64,000 nt of DNA, from contig NC_088323.1 in assembly GCF_910592395.1 (NCBI RefSeq), forward strand, positions 7,750,001-7,814,000, in the 5' to 3' direction. Source of the DNA: Lineus longissimus. Lineage: Eukaryota; Nemertea; Pilidiophora; Heteronemertea; Lineidae. A program made the position numbers and the translations under genes. Under the pieces are notes generated by a model. It worked only from the letters and a program-made list of their open reading frames with translations. It had not been told where the DNA came from and did no database searches. Every line of letters begins with the position of its first letter. Position 1 is the stretch's first letter. Shown here piece by piece: positions 37,301 to 48,330 of the stretch.

Positions 37301-40300
37301 TCAATGAGATTTAGGCCATGCTGCTGGGTGCAGAGAGATTCTACTGTGATTGCTTCAGTTCTTTATAGTCTGAGATATGTCAGTGAGATTTAGACCATGC
37401 TGCTGGGTGCAGAGAGATTCTACTGTGATTGCTTCAGTTCCTTAAAGTCTGGGATATGTCAATGAGATTTAGGCCATGCTGCTGGGTGCAGCCAATGGCC
37501 ATGTCGATGGATGAATGACATGAATGAGTAGGTAACAAATAAATAGTGAAAGTGAAAATAACCCTCTGTCGTATTGATGTTTCTACAAATACCGTACCAC
37601 TAAATGTTAAAACTTTTGATATTTTTAGCGTGAACCATGACCTCGAGCATTTGAACATAGGGTGTTGTACGTTTATTCAAAACTATGACGAAATCACTGC
37701 CACCTTGGCGAAACATTGCATGTGAGTAACTCCAGACCCCCAGGCCCCATAGGTGGCGCTGCAAGCCAACCTCCTTGCGCATGAACGGAACTATTTTTTA
37801 TCGACGTCGTTCCGCCCCTGTTTGAAATGGCCGCCATTGCAATCTAAGTGAAGTGAAATACGAGGCAAACGTCTGTAAGATTTACCGAGATCTCACACAT
37901 TTGTAGATGTTGCAACTTTTACATGCAAATGCTCTACATTTGGGTATAGGAGCAAAAACTCTTTTCATATCTGGCCACATTTTGGCGCTAGTCGATTAAG
38001 CTAACATTCATATGCCTGTTGATCAAGATGCCAAGGAGAGACTCGCAGCAATTGATTCACAGGCAAGAGCTTCATCATGCTAAAACTCGCCTATTTGGAG
38101 GCTTTGCCGGACTGATATTATGCAAGATGTTGCTAATGCTAGCGAGAAATTGTAAAGCTTGTACCCTGTTGCTAAATCAGAAAGATAAAGCTACATGCTA
38201 CTGGCATTCCTCTAACAATACATGTTTAAAGGCCAGAAGCCCCACGCTCAGATTTACCCGGGTATGGCAATTATCTCAAGGTGTGACGTAGCACAGCAGG
38301 CCAGTCCCACTTGTCCTAGTTCTCTGTGCTATTAATACATTACACCTATTACTCACTGAAATAACCTCAGTGTAAGAGATCATGTGACTGACTCATCTGT
38401 CAGTTGACTATCCAAATATGGCAGACTCCTCCCTCATCTGTCCATCAACCTGATGTACTAACGGTCATTACAGATAAAAATGTTTTAATATCTCATCAAC
38501 TATACCAAAGGGAGGGCTGTATTTTGACAGACATGCAGATGAGATATTCATGAGTTTGGTAGACAAGTCTGAAGGAACACTTTGGACTGGTGCCAGAGAT
38601 ATCTGTGAGATTGTTGGAGAAAGTGTCGGAGGTTTGAATGCCCCGGTTATTGGTCACGTGACTGGATGTCAGCCATTAGGAGCTCCTTTTATACCGGCTT
38701 CTGGCCTTTAAAACATGAGTTTCACGATGCAATCTTTAGGAATGTTGCCAAGCTACTCTCGGCATGCGCACTCAGGCTGGTTGGAAGAATCGTTCTTAAA
38801 ATTAACATATATTCACTTTTGATTGTCCAAACTTCACTTGATCTTCCGCATTTGATAGAACTGCCCAAATTCTTTGCTCCATAAAACTTTCAGCCAGTTC
38901 CATCAAGGCGATCTTGCAGATTTTGGATTCCAATGCTATGGAAATGGCTTGCAAAAATACAGGTTATCCTTGCCTATAACATCTTCTACACCTTCTTGTA
39001 CAACTGCAGATGTACCATATGTTTAATTAGGACCACAAAGGGGTATCACCAAGAGTGGGTTTGAATACTCAAGAAATCTTTGTAGTAAACTCCGCCCTCC
39101 AGGCGGTAACATAGGATTATTCAAGAACCACTATTCATTCCTATCTAGTATGAGGGAAGTCAATTTCACATAATCATTAAATACCCCACCAGGCCTCATT
39201 GCAATGTCACCCAAAGACGTTATAGGTGAGGATAACCTGTATGTTTTCCAACCAGCAGGACGACGCATGCTTGAAGTTTTGACACTGCAATGCGTAGCGC
39301 TGTCTTGAAATTGAACGCTGTTAACGACATTACGTCATGAAACTCATGTACATGTATAGCACTACTCATCTTTTACCTTACAGTCATCTTAAGTCATTAG
39401 ATTGCTGGCGAGCCAAGACGTTGACTGATGTCGGGATGTTACAGCTCTCTCAGGGATGTAAAGAGTTGCAGGAGTTGGACATCGGATGGTGGTGCGTTGT
39501 CATGGTTTTGTGCTCTGTAACCTTGAATTAAAGTGAATGTCGTACGACCTATACGATGGCCATCGCGTGCCTCAGTCCGTATCGAAGCAATAATGCGTCA
39601 TCAAGCCTTACGCGAGTTTTTGAATGGAACCTTATTGTGGGCCCTATTGTTCACATGTTAATCAGGGCAAATCTGGATACAAGATCTGTGCCGGACTGGA
39701 AATGTGAATGTGTATTTTCACCGCCCCAAAAAATGTAGAAAGTAGGCTAAAGCACTGGTCATGCGAAATCCCCTTTAAAGGGGGACTATAGACAGGAGCA
39801 GAGGGGCTTATGTGGCCATCTTCAGGTGACTAATATACACAGTAAGGGCCCTGGGTCATGTCAGATTCAGCACTAAATATATGGCTCGTACAAGCGTGAA
39901 TCATTTCGACCTACTTTGAAATGTGAAAGACCCCTATTGGCGACTTCGTGTAACTTCATCTTGCCTGCCCAGCCTCTGCCTATATATGCCTATATGCCTA
40001 TATAAGTGCTTTGAAAGGAATTTATGAAAGGTCCGCTTTCCCATTTCTGGTATGTGTGTTGAGCTCTCAGAGATTTTCTGATGCACTTGGAGAATATCCA
40101 TAATCTCCTGGTTAGGAGTGACTGACGGGCCTGCAGTTTTCCATTTTCGGCTTACAACTTGACAGTCATCTGCCAAATGTGACTGAGAAAACACAGGCCT
40201 AACTGCTTCTGGTTCCAAGTCCATTGCTAGGCTTTACGTGTTACTGAGAAGGATGACCGCGCAAAATGTGCGCATTCTACTATTCTCTGCGCCCATATTT

Positions 40301-41834
40301 CTGCCGTTTGGGGTAAAAACTATTGAGGAAACATTGACGGCGACCGAAAACTGACCAAAAAGAATGATAGAATGAGATTGCGTGGCTATCCTGCAGGTTT
40401 TTTGCACCTGTGAGTGATTTAATCATCCCACTGTGCTTTCAGTGTCTGGTTTGAGCTGGTCAGTTTTTGATAAGTCGATTTCTCTTTTCAGTGGGAACAT
40501 TCGTTCAGGATCTGGATGTCTTGTCAAATTAGCCAAAACCTCTGGAAGGAATCTCAGGAAATTATATCTCACTGCCAACCGGTAGGTAGTCTCTAAATAA
40601 TTGGTGAAAATCGTATTCTATATTCTATGACCTATATCAAAAGAAGAAATACTTACTTGCTTTCCGCAATGATGCGATTTTAAGTCATCATCTGTGCAAT
40701 CATTTGGCGGAATCTTAACCAGTCGGTTGCCATTCACCGCAAGTCTCGCCATGCTGTTCTCAGGGCTCTAGCTGCTCCATGTTGCTGGTCCTCGCAATGT
40801 GCTCAAATACCTCCATTCACCTTCACCCTGAGGAATCAGCTCCAACCTTTCTGATCTCCCACCTCTCCCGAGTCATTGCCACAACCACCTCTCCAAGCAA
40901 ATCCAGCCTCAAACTTAAACGACATACAAACAAGGCCCTATTAAGATCACACATCTAATGACAGCTTCCCTACTATGCCAGGAGATATGTTTAGGTTTAC
41001 AAATCAATTTTGCATCTCTGGTTCCAGCATTTGAGGTGTTAGAGTAACATGTACAGGCACTTTTGAAGCATATATTTCAACTCTATCAGCTAAAATGCTG
41101 AAGCCCGTGTTGCAGCATCGGTTTGAAAGCCTGATCAATGTTCCTCGGGGTCCTGGCGAAGCCTCACCACAGTGAGGAAGTGCTAAGTTGGACTGACGGT
41201 CCATACAAAGACATGACTGGATATGCTTGGATAGGTGATTAGCCCCGACTTGGAGAAGTGGGAGATTGGATCACATTTCGTTACTATGGTGTTTGAACGA
41301 GCTGTGGTTTCACTTTCAGAACCGTTGCTGATCAAGATCTCAAGGCTTTAGCTGATAATTGCCCTAATCTAGAACAACTGGACATTCTAGGCACGGGAGA
41401 GGTTAAAGCAGCATTGGTTGAAAGGTATGTGATGTTCACAACAAACCCTCTGAAACCCAAAGCCTGGCCCCGGGACCTTTTGATATCAGTGTGGTTAAGA
41501 TTTAACACCACCAGAAAGGCAACCAATAAAACTACCAGTTCTTGAAGAAAGCAGTTCTGATATCTCGTCCACCTGTACGCACTGATACGCAACGTGGACA
41601 TCTCATTTACAAATGCCCTCCCATCTTCCGTGACTTTGTTAGCAAGATACAAAATGAACTCACCCTTTTATTCATGAAGATTGCTTAAATTAAAACTATA
41701 TTTGCAGGGTTTTGGAGAACTGCACCCAGTTGAAATTTTTCGACGTGTCCTTTTGTGCCGCCGTAGATTTCGCGATGCTTCAAGGTCTTCGGGACCAGTT
41801 TCCGAATGTTGACATCAAGAAGAGCTTCCAATAG
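24965..41834 (+). CDS. FBXL4: F-box and leucine-rich repeat protein 4 (FBXL4), complete, 15 exons
   Basis: Exons are 24965-25159, 29557-29647, 29918-30044, 30316-30408, 31947-32187, 32831-32901, 33456-33525, 34187-34296, 35187-35296, 36436-36553, 37629-37721, 39384-39491, 40492-40581, 41320-41424 and 41708-41834. They total 1749 bases (582 residues; human 621) with consistent phases and GT-AG borders. FBXL4 is the substrate receptor of a mitochondrial SCF ubiquitin ligase that restrains BNIP3/NIX mitophagy. The N-terminal discoidin-like domain shows EVVDFSSQYAGE, GDFTQACVLRTYGPWW, YNPGAVSRIVAC and DYYTELDAVKLTG. The F-box spans about residues 240-285 (EEVIQKIFSFLDLRTLCKIV), followed by PYW and leucine-rich repeats (LRRLSLSWCGN, LTRLNLYRSQ, LKSLDCWRAKTLTDVG, LRKLYLTANR, LEQLDILGTG) to the end KKSFQ. 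The hydrophobic N-terminal targeting segment of the human protein is absent; an in-frame TAA precedes the ATG. Confidence 0.97.
26340..26500. repeat. G/C-tract-rich short tandem repeat
   Basis: Two to three units of about 60 bases share CAGTACATTGGGGGATGAGT followed by CCCCCAAACCCCC, ending in a C-run at 26482-26507. A related CAAACCCCCG segment with GACATATATAGCCAGTAC lies near 25320-25356. All are in FBXL4 intron 1. Confidence 0.8.
26638..27170. repeat. Direct duplication in FBXL4 intron 1
   Basis: The segment at 26638-26800 recurs, with an insertion, at 26910-27170. Both contain GACACCCAGGAGCTTTTTCT, GTTGCATGGTTGGAATGAAT, CCAAATCAGTCCGTCAAATC and CTAGCAGACGATTTTT. The later copy is split by about 100 bases after ATCTCTATCC. 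No coding signal is present. Confidence 0.85.
27585..28028. mobile_element. Long fold-back element, arms about 115-130 bp
   Basis: The left arm at 27585-27700 (AAGAAAGCAGGAACGGACCG, GCCGAAACGGAGCTTCTAG, CTATAGGCAAGATAGGGCCC) reappears reverse-complemented at 27898-28028, where a further CGGCCCGTTTTGGTTCG is inserted. The loop is about 200 bases. The structure resembles a non-autonomous fold-back DNA transposon (inference). Confidence 0.85.
28227..29370 (+). mobile_element. Unclassified 1.1-kb repeat element, forward copy
   Basis: The element begins with a short palindrome (TAGCTCACCTCTTAGCAGAG, then GTGAGC), followed by a (TCG)n tract at about 28269-28330. Three diverged tandem units of 301 bases start at about 28350, 28651 and 28952. 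Each opens GCACGTTTC and holds GGTACACATGTACC-, CCACCAGGGGGC- and CAAGGTCACAGAGGTC-like blocks. It ends with GAGGTGAGCACAATGG and CCTGGCCATTTCAT. It has no protein-coding potential. It lies in FBXL4 intron 1. Confidence 0.9.
30600..30622. repeat. C homopolymer tract
   Basis: A run of about 14 C residues lies in FBXL4 intron 4. Similar runs occur near 4090, 23261 (as G), 24254 and 26482. Confidence 0.9.
30700..31826 (-). mobile_element. Unclassified 1.1-kb repeat element, inverted copy
   Basis: This is the near-identical reverse complement of 28227-29370, from AATGAAATGGCCAGGGCCAT through three 301-base units to a shorter (CGA)n tract at 31736-31768 and the palindromic end GCTAAGAGGTGAGCTA. 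The repeat tract is shorter than in the forward copy and scattered substitutions are present. It lies in FBXL4 intron 4. Confidence 0.9.
32498..32674. mobile_element. MITE family A copy
   Basis: The copy starts CAGTGGAACCTCCCTTAGC after TA at 32496-32497 and ends AGAGGTTCTGCAC, the last bases decayed. It lies in FBXL4 intron 5. Confidence 0.87.
33839..34060. mobile_element. MITE family B, full copy
   Basis: The element runs from TTAAAGGGACACTATAGGCA to TGCCTATAGTCCCCCTTTAA, clear terminal inverted repeats around about 180 bases that include AGCTGAATCAAACATGACCC and CCCGAAGATGGCCAATTT. It lies in FBXL4 intron 7. Related copies are at 39775-39990 and 4862-4963. Confidence 0.85.
34725..34941 (-). 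mobile_element. tRNA-derived SINE, second family
   Basis: On the minus strand the head has box A TAGCCCAGTGG (plus 34921-34931) and box B GAGTTCGACTCCC (plus 34877-34889). The body leads to a tail reading AAGCGCTATATAAGAACTC. Only the head resembles a tRNA and it lacks an acceptor-stem pairing, so it is a SINE and not a tRNA gene. It lies in FBXL4 intron 8. Confidence 0.82.
35407..35560. mobile_element. MITE family A copy
   Basis: The copy starts CAGTGGAACCTCCCTTAGCG after TA at 35405-35406 and ends AGAGGTTCTATTG, with the right end decayed. It lies in FBXL4 intron 9. Confidence 0.87.
36627..37490. repeat. 79-bp minisatellite, about 11 copies
   Basis: Units of 79 bases contain ATTCTACTGTGATTGCTTCA, GTTCTTTATAGTCTGAGATA, TGTCAATGAGATTTAGGCCA and TGCTGCTGGGTGCAGAG. 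Alternating variants (TATAGTCTGAG or AAAGTCTGGG; GAGAG or GATAT; TGTGATT or TGTAATT) suggest amplification of two-unit blocks. The array fills most of FBXL4 intron 10 (36554-37628). Confidence 0.95.
37722..39383. other. FBXL4 intron 11, no recognised content
   Basis: This 1.66-kb intron has normal GT-AG ends (GTGAGT; CTTACAG). No repeat family described here and no further exon could be recognised in it. Confidence 0.6.
39775..39990. mobile_element. MITE family B, diverged copy
   Basis: It starts TTTAAAGGGGGACTATAGAC, carries GGCCATCTTCAGGTGACTAA, CATGTCAGATTCAGCAC and AGACCCCTATTGG, and fades into TGCCTATATATGCC repeats. Its orientation is opposite to 33839-34060. It lies in FBXL4 intron 12. 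Confidence 0.8.
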
Positions 41835-41945
41835 ACAACAACTGCAACCCGCCATGACGAAAGTTACATGTCGCTCCGAGCTTGACAGGTTGAGACATAC
41901 TGGTTGTTCATTTCACTGTTGTCTGCCTTTTGTGACATCTGAGTA

Positions 41946-42122
41946 CAGTAGAACCTCTCCATTAAGGACACTCTCGGGACTGTCAAATGCTGTCCTTAAT
42001 AGAGATGTGTCCCGATTAGAGAGGTCAAATTGAATGGATAGTACCAATTTGGGACCAAAACTAGTGTCCTTAATAGAGAGGTTGTCCCTAATGGAGAGGT
42101 GTCGCAAAGGGAGGTTCCACTG
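41946..42122. mobile_element. MITE family A, full-length copy
   Basis: This 177-bp copy starts CAGTAGAACCTCTCCATTAA, ends GGGAGGTTCCACTG, and has TA on both sides (41944-41945, 42123-42124). It lies about 110 bases after the FBXL4 stop, so it is probably in the 3'UTR. Confidence 0.9.
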
Positions 42123-43388
42123 TACAACAATTTCCTCTATTATGTCCTGGTGTCATTTCAGGCTCATCTTCTGTGCGACATGCGACTCATTTTGTCGTGG
42201 TGGGTCACAAGTGGTAAATTCTTGCAATGCAGCGTTGTTTTCTATGTGAAATACAATGCGTCTTACTATTGTGGCAACATACGTGTAGTTTTGAGGAGTA
42301 TTAGAATAGAAATTGATGCTATCCGTCAGTATTGGTTCATTCAACAATGCCCAAGTAGAGCTGTCTTTTTGTCAAAAACGTCACCGAGGCACCTCAGTGT
42401 GGTTTACATGCTCATTGGGTGCAGCAAGACGACTAATACCAACAGTTTGGTATCGATTTTTAAATGATGCGGGTTTGGCTGTCATACAGGTCTAGATGTC
42501 ATTATTGTCCAGTTTTCGAGTCATGTTTCCTAGTTTTTTTAGTGCCCATTCATGTTCTGTACATTGTACCCATGTATTTCAGCTTTTGTTTTGATTTAAT
42601 GCATGAATTGAAACATGTTACTCGTAAAACTATGAATACTCGTTACTGCACACCACCAAGTTTTCGAGAATTCAGTAAATAATATTTTATTCATGAAAAA
42701 CAAAAACATTTTGATTCGAAAAACAAAAAGAATTTTTGTGGTATGCCAAAAAATAGATGGTAAAAATTATAGCGAAAAATGAGCAGGCATTGAAATTAGG
42801 CATTTTACAGTCAACGTTGCCTCCCAGAATCATTTGATTTCAGAGTGTCACAGTTCACAGTTCACGTCTTTTGCTTTTAATACCAACAAGTATTATGAAT
42901 AGTAAGTGATGGATGACAAAGTGATATATGCCATGTTGTGTCATCCAGATTGCATTTTTTTGTTCAAAAGATTTTGAATAGGCATTCTAGAATCGGCAGT
43001 TATCATTACTTCCAAGGGAAAATCCATTAGTTTTATTCCTACACTGGTCCTACGTAAACTGCCGAACTGTTTTGCAGGGGTGTTCTGGTGTTATCTCTCA
43101 CTGATTGCGTCCCTTATCTACCTATGCAAATTCCTGGGCAAAGGCGTTGACGAGTCTGGGTCATATTTATAATGTAGCCAGTCAGCTCAATTGTCAGTGT
43201 TCTCCAAACCATTTAAAAAAAGGGGTGCCCTGTCCCCTTACCCCAAGGGGTCCAATTTCCGCACCCCCTTAAAAAACTTACCTCTGAATTCGTTGTATCT
43301 ACCTTAAAATGCTACAAAATGACCCCAAATGCATTTTAAATGCTTCGGAAGTCCTTGAAATCTTCAAAATCGTTAGATTACCCCCCTC

Positions 43389-43619
43389 TTAAAGGCCTAC
43401 GCCCTTCTATAAAAGTTTTGAATTTGCAATTGAATTAAAAATTTCAATTGCGGAAATATGTACTAAATATAAATTTCAACATTGACGTTGTGTAGACTGA
43501 TATACAAATACTATGAATAGCAAGTTTAAACAAATTCGTATTCTCAATAACTGCACTACGGCATTGTGGATTTCTATGTAACTGGACCACAAGTAATTAC
43601 GAACGGTGTACCCCTTTAA
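43389..43619 (+). mobile_element. Dispersed repeat family C (MITE-like), copy 2
   Basis: This is the reverse complement of the copy at 6715-6957, running TTAAAGGCCTACGCCCTTCT to GAACGGTGTACCCCTTTAA. The AATTTGCAATTG / CAATTG stretch and GACTGATATACAAATACTAT are shared. Confidence 0.75.
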
Positions 43620-43703
43620 CTCAAAGGCAGTGGAAAACACTGATTGTGTGTGAAGTAGCAGTGTGATTCTGAGTGCAGAGGGTCTTGGTAACTCAACCGA
43701 GAA

Positions 43704-44047
43704 CCTCCTTTGTTACGATAAATATCATTCACCGCTTACAAGGCATTTTAGAATCACTAATTGAACCACCAGTGTCAGGTGTATGTTGAGATACCAAAAC
43801 CTTCTAGGGTATCGTTAAAATGACATCAAAACCCCTGCCTCTGGCTCAGGATTTTGACTGCATTTTAGCTCAACAAACCTCCTTTGTTATGATAAATATC
43901 ATTCACTGATTACAAGGCATTTTAGAGTCAAAATTGAACCACCAGTGTCAGGTGTATGTTGAGATACCAAAACCTTCTAGGGTATCGTTAAAATGCCATC
44001 AAAACCCCTGCCTCTGGCTCAGGATTTTGACTGCATTTTAGCTCAAC
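43704..44047. repeat. Tandem duplication, about 170 bp x 2
   Basis: The two units are almost identical, sharing AACCTCCTTTGTTA, GATAAATATCATTCAC, CCACCAGTGTCAGGTGTATG, TTCTAGGGTATCGTTAAAAT and ending TTGACTGCATTTTAGCTCAA. The second starts near 43875. Confidence 0.92.
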
Positions 44048-45649
44048 TCTTGAAGGATTTGATGCCTCAATATAGACCCGCTGACTCGAATTCCTCACTT
44101 TGAGGAGTAATTATATGAGACAAAATGTGATCCAAGCAAAGGATGGGAACTGCCACGTTAATTGTAATGTGTGCAGAAGGACGGTGAAGTTTTTACATAT
44201 ATGTATTTGTATATATAGTGATTTTAAAACCAATTAGATTATAGGTCTGACAAAATTGCAATTGTTTCGCAATATTGTGTTAAGATGTCCAGCGATTAAG
44301 ATATAGCGTGTTTGTCAAGTACAATTGATGAGTGATCGATAGCACAAATTGAAGAAAATGAATATTTTATCATGTAGAAAATCGCCATCTCTCACGTAAC
44401 TTGGGTGAGCGTTGCCACCCTGGAGAATCAATTTCCAAGATTGCCGAGGATCTTATCAGGCCTTCCAGTTTGCCGAGCTTGCCTGTCTTGGAAAGGAAAA
44501 TGTATTCAATAACGTTAAAAAAACTGTGTTGTTGGGGTCTTTCAACGAAATATTGTTGTGTTCATCTGGTTAAGGTTCTTCAAGCATGATTTGCATCAAA
44601 TAGTGAAAAATGCCCTGATGGTTTGTCCAATGGAAATTGAACAAATTGGAAAATATGCATGGATTGATTTTGTGCGTGCACCACAGAGTAATCTGCTGGT
44701 TAGTTTACCTCAAAATGAAGTGCATATGATGTCATATTGTTCATGTTACCAGATGAACACAGTTTATTCTCGAAAAATTAAGCTACGAGTGCATATTTTT
44801 GATGTTTTTCTTGTGAGGCCAGGCCTCAAGGAGCACTATCCTGGGCTAGGCAGTCTGCCTCGGTAAGTTGGAAGGCTTGATAAGATTCTCGGCATTCTGG
44901 GGAATTCATTTTCCTGGGTGATTGCATGGCCTTTGTATGTACTGTGACGAAGTGAAAATTGGATGGGTGCAGGGCAAAATGACCCAAGTCATATGGTAGG
45001 ACTTACATTCTTCACCACCGACTCTTTCATTTGAGATGTGCCGTCCTGGAGCACTTATTCAATGATATGAATAAAGACTCTGATGATATTAATAGAATAA
45101 AGACTCTGATGATATTAATAAAGACCCTAAGAAACTGTTAAAGACTATATTATGTAGCCTGCAGCTGGGTGATAATGGGCACATTTGTACACTAGCTTCC
45201 TACCTCTATGCACAGTGCCCACTATCACAGTATCAGCTTCTGGGAAACATACTTAAGTAAATGCTTTTACTTCAGTTTTGTACAGAAAGGCCTTGTGTAA
45301 ATGTACATGGTGTTTTTAGCAAAAACATTTTAGTCTTTATTGATATCACCCCCAGTGGGTGTCCTACTGACACCACCGACTTGGCTGTGATAGTTAGTAA
45401 GAGTATGGACTGCTATGTGATATATGCTGGACCAATTTATGGATCAAAACTTTGTGATTTGTTGGTTTGTGGCATATATATATTTTACAATATACATGAA
45501 GAATTTTTGATCAAGAGTACATGTGTATACATTACATTATATTTTGAGTATTATGCATGCTTGCGTGGCAATTATTATAATTTTCTAACTATTCCGGGGC
45601 ATTTATCCCACTTTTGTGATTATTGTACTTTGTGAACTACATGTACTGT

Positions 45650-45862
45650 AAATCTGGACGATTTTACGAGGCTTTGATTTTCACAATCTTGCTCCCACAT
45701 GAAAGAAGTTCTCAGCATAAATCTGGACGATTTTACGAGACTTTGATTTTCACAATCTGGCTCCCACATGAAAGAAGTTCTCAGCACAAATCTGGACGAT
45801 TTTTACAAGCCTTTGATTTTCACAGTCTGGCTCCTACATGAAAGAAGTTCTCAGCACAAATC
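45650..45862. repeat. 69-bp tandem repeat, 3 copies
   Basis: Units starting near 45650, 45719 and 45788 share AAATCTGGACGATTTTACGA, CTTTGATTTTCACA and CACATGAAAGAAGTTCTCAG. No function is evident. Confidence 0.92.
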
Positions 45863-46449
45863 AACCAAGGGCATTAGTTCAGAGATAGGCTCAAACATTT
45901 CCAAACCACTAAAATGTCCAGGTTTAGAGTAACTCGTAGTACCTGTAGATGCTTAACTGTATTGGTTGGCGTGTTCATAGTGTTTGAACTGTTGATTCCC
46001 ATCCCAAACAAGTCCTATTCTAAAATGCCATGCAATGTAGTCGTCTTCTTTCTATTTCACACTGCTCCTCGATTTTACTGCTTTAGCAGTGGTCTCGTGC
46101 CGCACCCATAGCCACCGCTTGGGCTCCTACATAATAGAGAAATGGTCAAACATAATTTTAACTTAACATTGAAAATAAGATTTCAAAGTTAGCTTTGGCT
46201 TTGGTAAGATACTCTTTTTTGAGCTGAATGAACAGTTTAATCCAATGGGGAGTAACCGATTTAAAATGTATGGAGTATTTTATCAGCACCAGTGATGTTT
46301 ACTAAGTTTTGTTAATAAAGCCAATGTCAAACAAATGATTTAGTTTTTGTTGTGTAATCATTCAGAACTGGAAACCGAATGTACTTTAGAGATGGGAACT
46401 GTTCCAGAGGCAAATTGGTCCTAATGTTGTCGAATGTACATACATGAGC

Positions 46450-48330
46450 TACCTCTGGTACTTTGGCTACAAGTAGTGTTCTTGAGTTGCTAAGTCGGGC
46501 AGTGCACCATAAAATAAAGGCTCTACCAGAGGCGGAAGGATACTGATGGCACCATCGGATAGATAAGTTGCCTCAGGCACATAGGAAACTTCAGGGAGGC
46601 TTCTTGAGTTACCAAGTAGGGTACTTTGGTTTGTCTTGGACCTCGAGCAACCATCTTGCTGAGCCTTTGGAGGTATTTCAGGTAGTTGAGCTATCTTTGG
46701 TACATTGTCTTCTTCAAGGAGGCCACTGCAGTTGCCAAATGGGGAACTTGGGCAAGACCACAGTGAGACTAAAGCTCTATTAGAGGCAGAAAGGTCATAA
46801 CCTTGTCCCAGGTGGTCATGATGTTGTCCCAGGTAGCCCAAATGAGGTATTTCAGGTACATGAGCTACATGAGGCATGTCCGGTGTGAAGCCCTCCCAGA
46901 TGGGAAAGGTCCTGCTCTGTACCAGGTAGCCTACGTGATGACCATGCGGTACTACCAGTATATGAGCTACATTGGGCACAAAGCTGTCCCAGATCGGAAA
47001 GGTCTTGCTCTGTACCAGGTAGCCTACATGAGGTACATGAGCTAACTCTGGTACGAAGCTGTACCAGATGGTAAAGGTCATCATAGGATGTCCCAGGTAG
47101 CCCACAAGAGGTATTTCCGGTACATGAGCTAACTCTGGTACAAACCTCTACCAGATGAGAAAGGTCCTGCTATTGTCGCAGGTAGCCCACATGAGGTATT
47201 ACAGCCAATACAGGTACATGAGCTACCTCGGGTAGGAAGCTCTACGAGAGGGAAAGGTCACGATATCGTCCCAGGTAACCTACAGGAGTATTTCGGGTCC
47301 ATAACACAGGAACCAAGCCCTACCAGATGGGAACTTAGGTCCTGCTCTGGTCTAGGTAGCCTGTATGAGGTATTTTGAGCACATGAGCCACCTCGGGTAC
47401 GAAGCCCTACCAGAGGGGAAAGGTCCTGCTCTGTTGTATGTAGCCTATATGAGGTATTTTAAGTACATGAACCATCTCAGGTAGGAAGCTCTACCAGATG
47501 GGAAGGTCCTGTTGATGTCCTAGGGAGCCTACATGAGGTATTTTGAGTACATGAGTCACCTCGGATACGAAGCTCTACCAAAGGGAAAGGTCCTGTTCTG
47601 TCCCAGGTAGCCTACATGAGGTATTTTGAGTACAGGGTCTACCTCGGGTACAAAGCTCTACCAGATTGGAAGGTCCTGATATTGTTCCAGGTAGCCTATA
47701 TGAGGTATTTCAGGCACATGAGGTACCTCAAGTATGAAGCTCCACCAGATTGGAATGGTCCTGCTCTGTCCCAGGTAGCCTATATAAGATATTTTAAGTA
47801 CATGAGCCACTTCAGGTACAAAGCTCTACCAGAGTGGAAGGTCCTGTTGATTCCTGGAGCGTTCATGAGATATTTCAGGTGCATGAGTCACCTCAGGTGC
47901 GAAGCTCTACCGGATGGGAAAGGCCCTGATGATGTCCCAGGTAGTCTACATGAGGTTTTAAGGGTACAGGAACTACCCAAGGGAGAAGCTCTACCAGATG
48001 GGAACTCCGGTCCTGATGATGTCCTAGGTAGCCTACATGAGGTATTTTGAGTACAGGGTCTACCTTGGGTACAAAGCTCTACCAGAGCAGAAGGTCCTGT
48101 TGATGCCCCGGAACCTACATGAGATATTTCAGGTGCATGAGTCACCTCAGGTACGAAACTCTACCAGATGGAAAAGGTCCTGATCTGTCCCAGGTAGCCT
48201 ACATGAGGTATTTTATGTATATGAGCCATCTCAGTTACAAAGCTCTACCAGGAAGGTCCTAATGTTGTCCCAGGTTCACGAGGTACCTCAGGTACATAGT
48301 GTGCATGAAGAAAGGCCCAAGTAGTCTACT
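46450..48330. repeat. Degenerate minisatellite, unit about 83-90 bp, more than 20 copies
   Basis: Repeated blocks are CCCAGGTAGCCTACATGAGG, TATTTTGAGTACATGAG, CACCTCGGGTACGAAGCTCT and ACCAGATGGGAAAGGTCCTG. Copies differ by many substitutions and small length changes, so the array is old. Short open frames exist on both strands (up to 212 codons) but shift between units and look accidental. Confidence 0.9.

Noticed and set aside
44401-45841. Several open frames of 60-124 codons
   Set aside because: No domain, no splice-compatible partner exons and no family resemblance. The last part is made by the 69-bp repeat.
46467-47105. 212-codon minus-strand frame
   Set aside because: It lies wholly within the degenerate 83-90 bp array and does not keep its phase between units.
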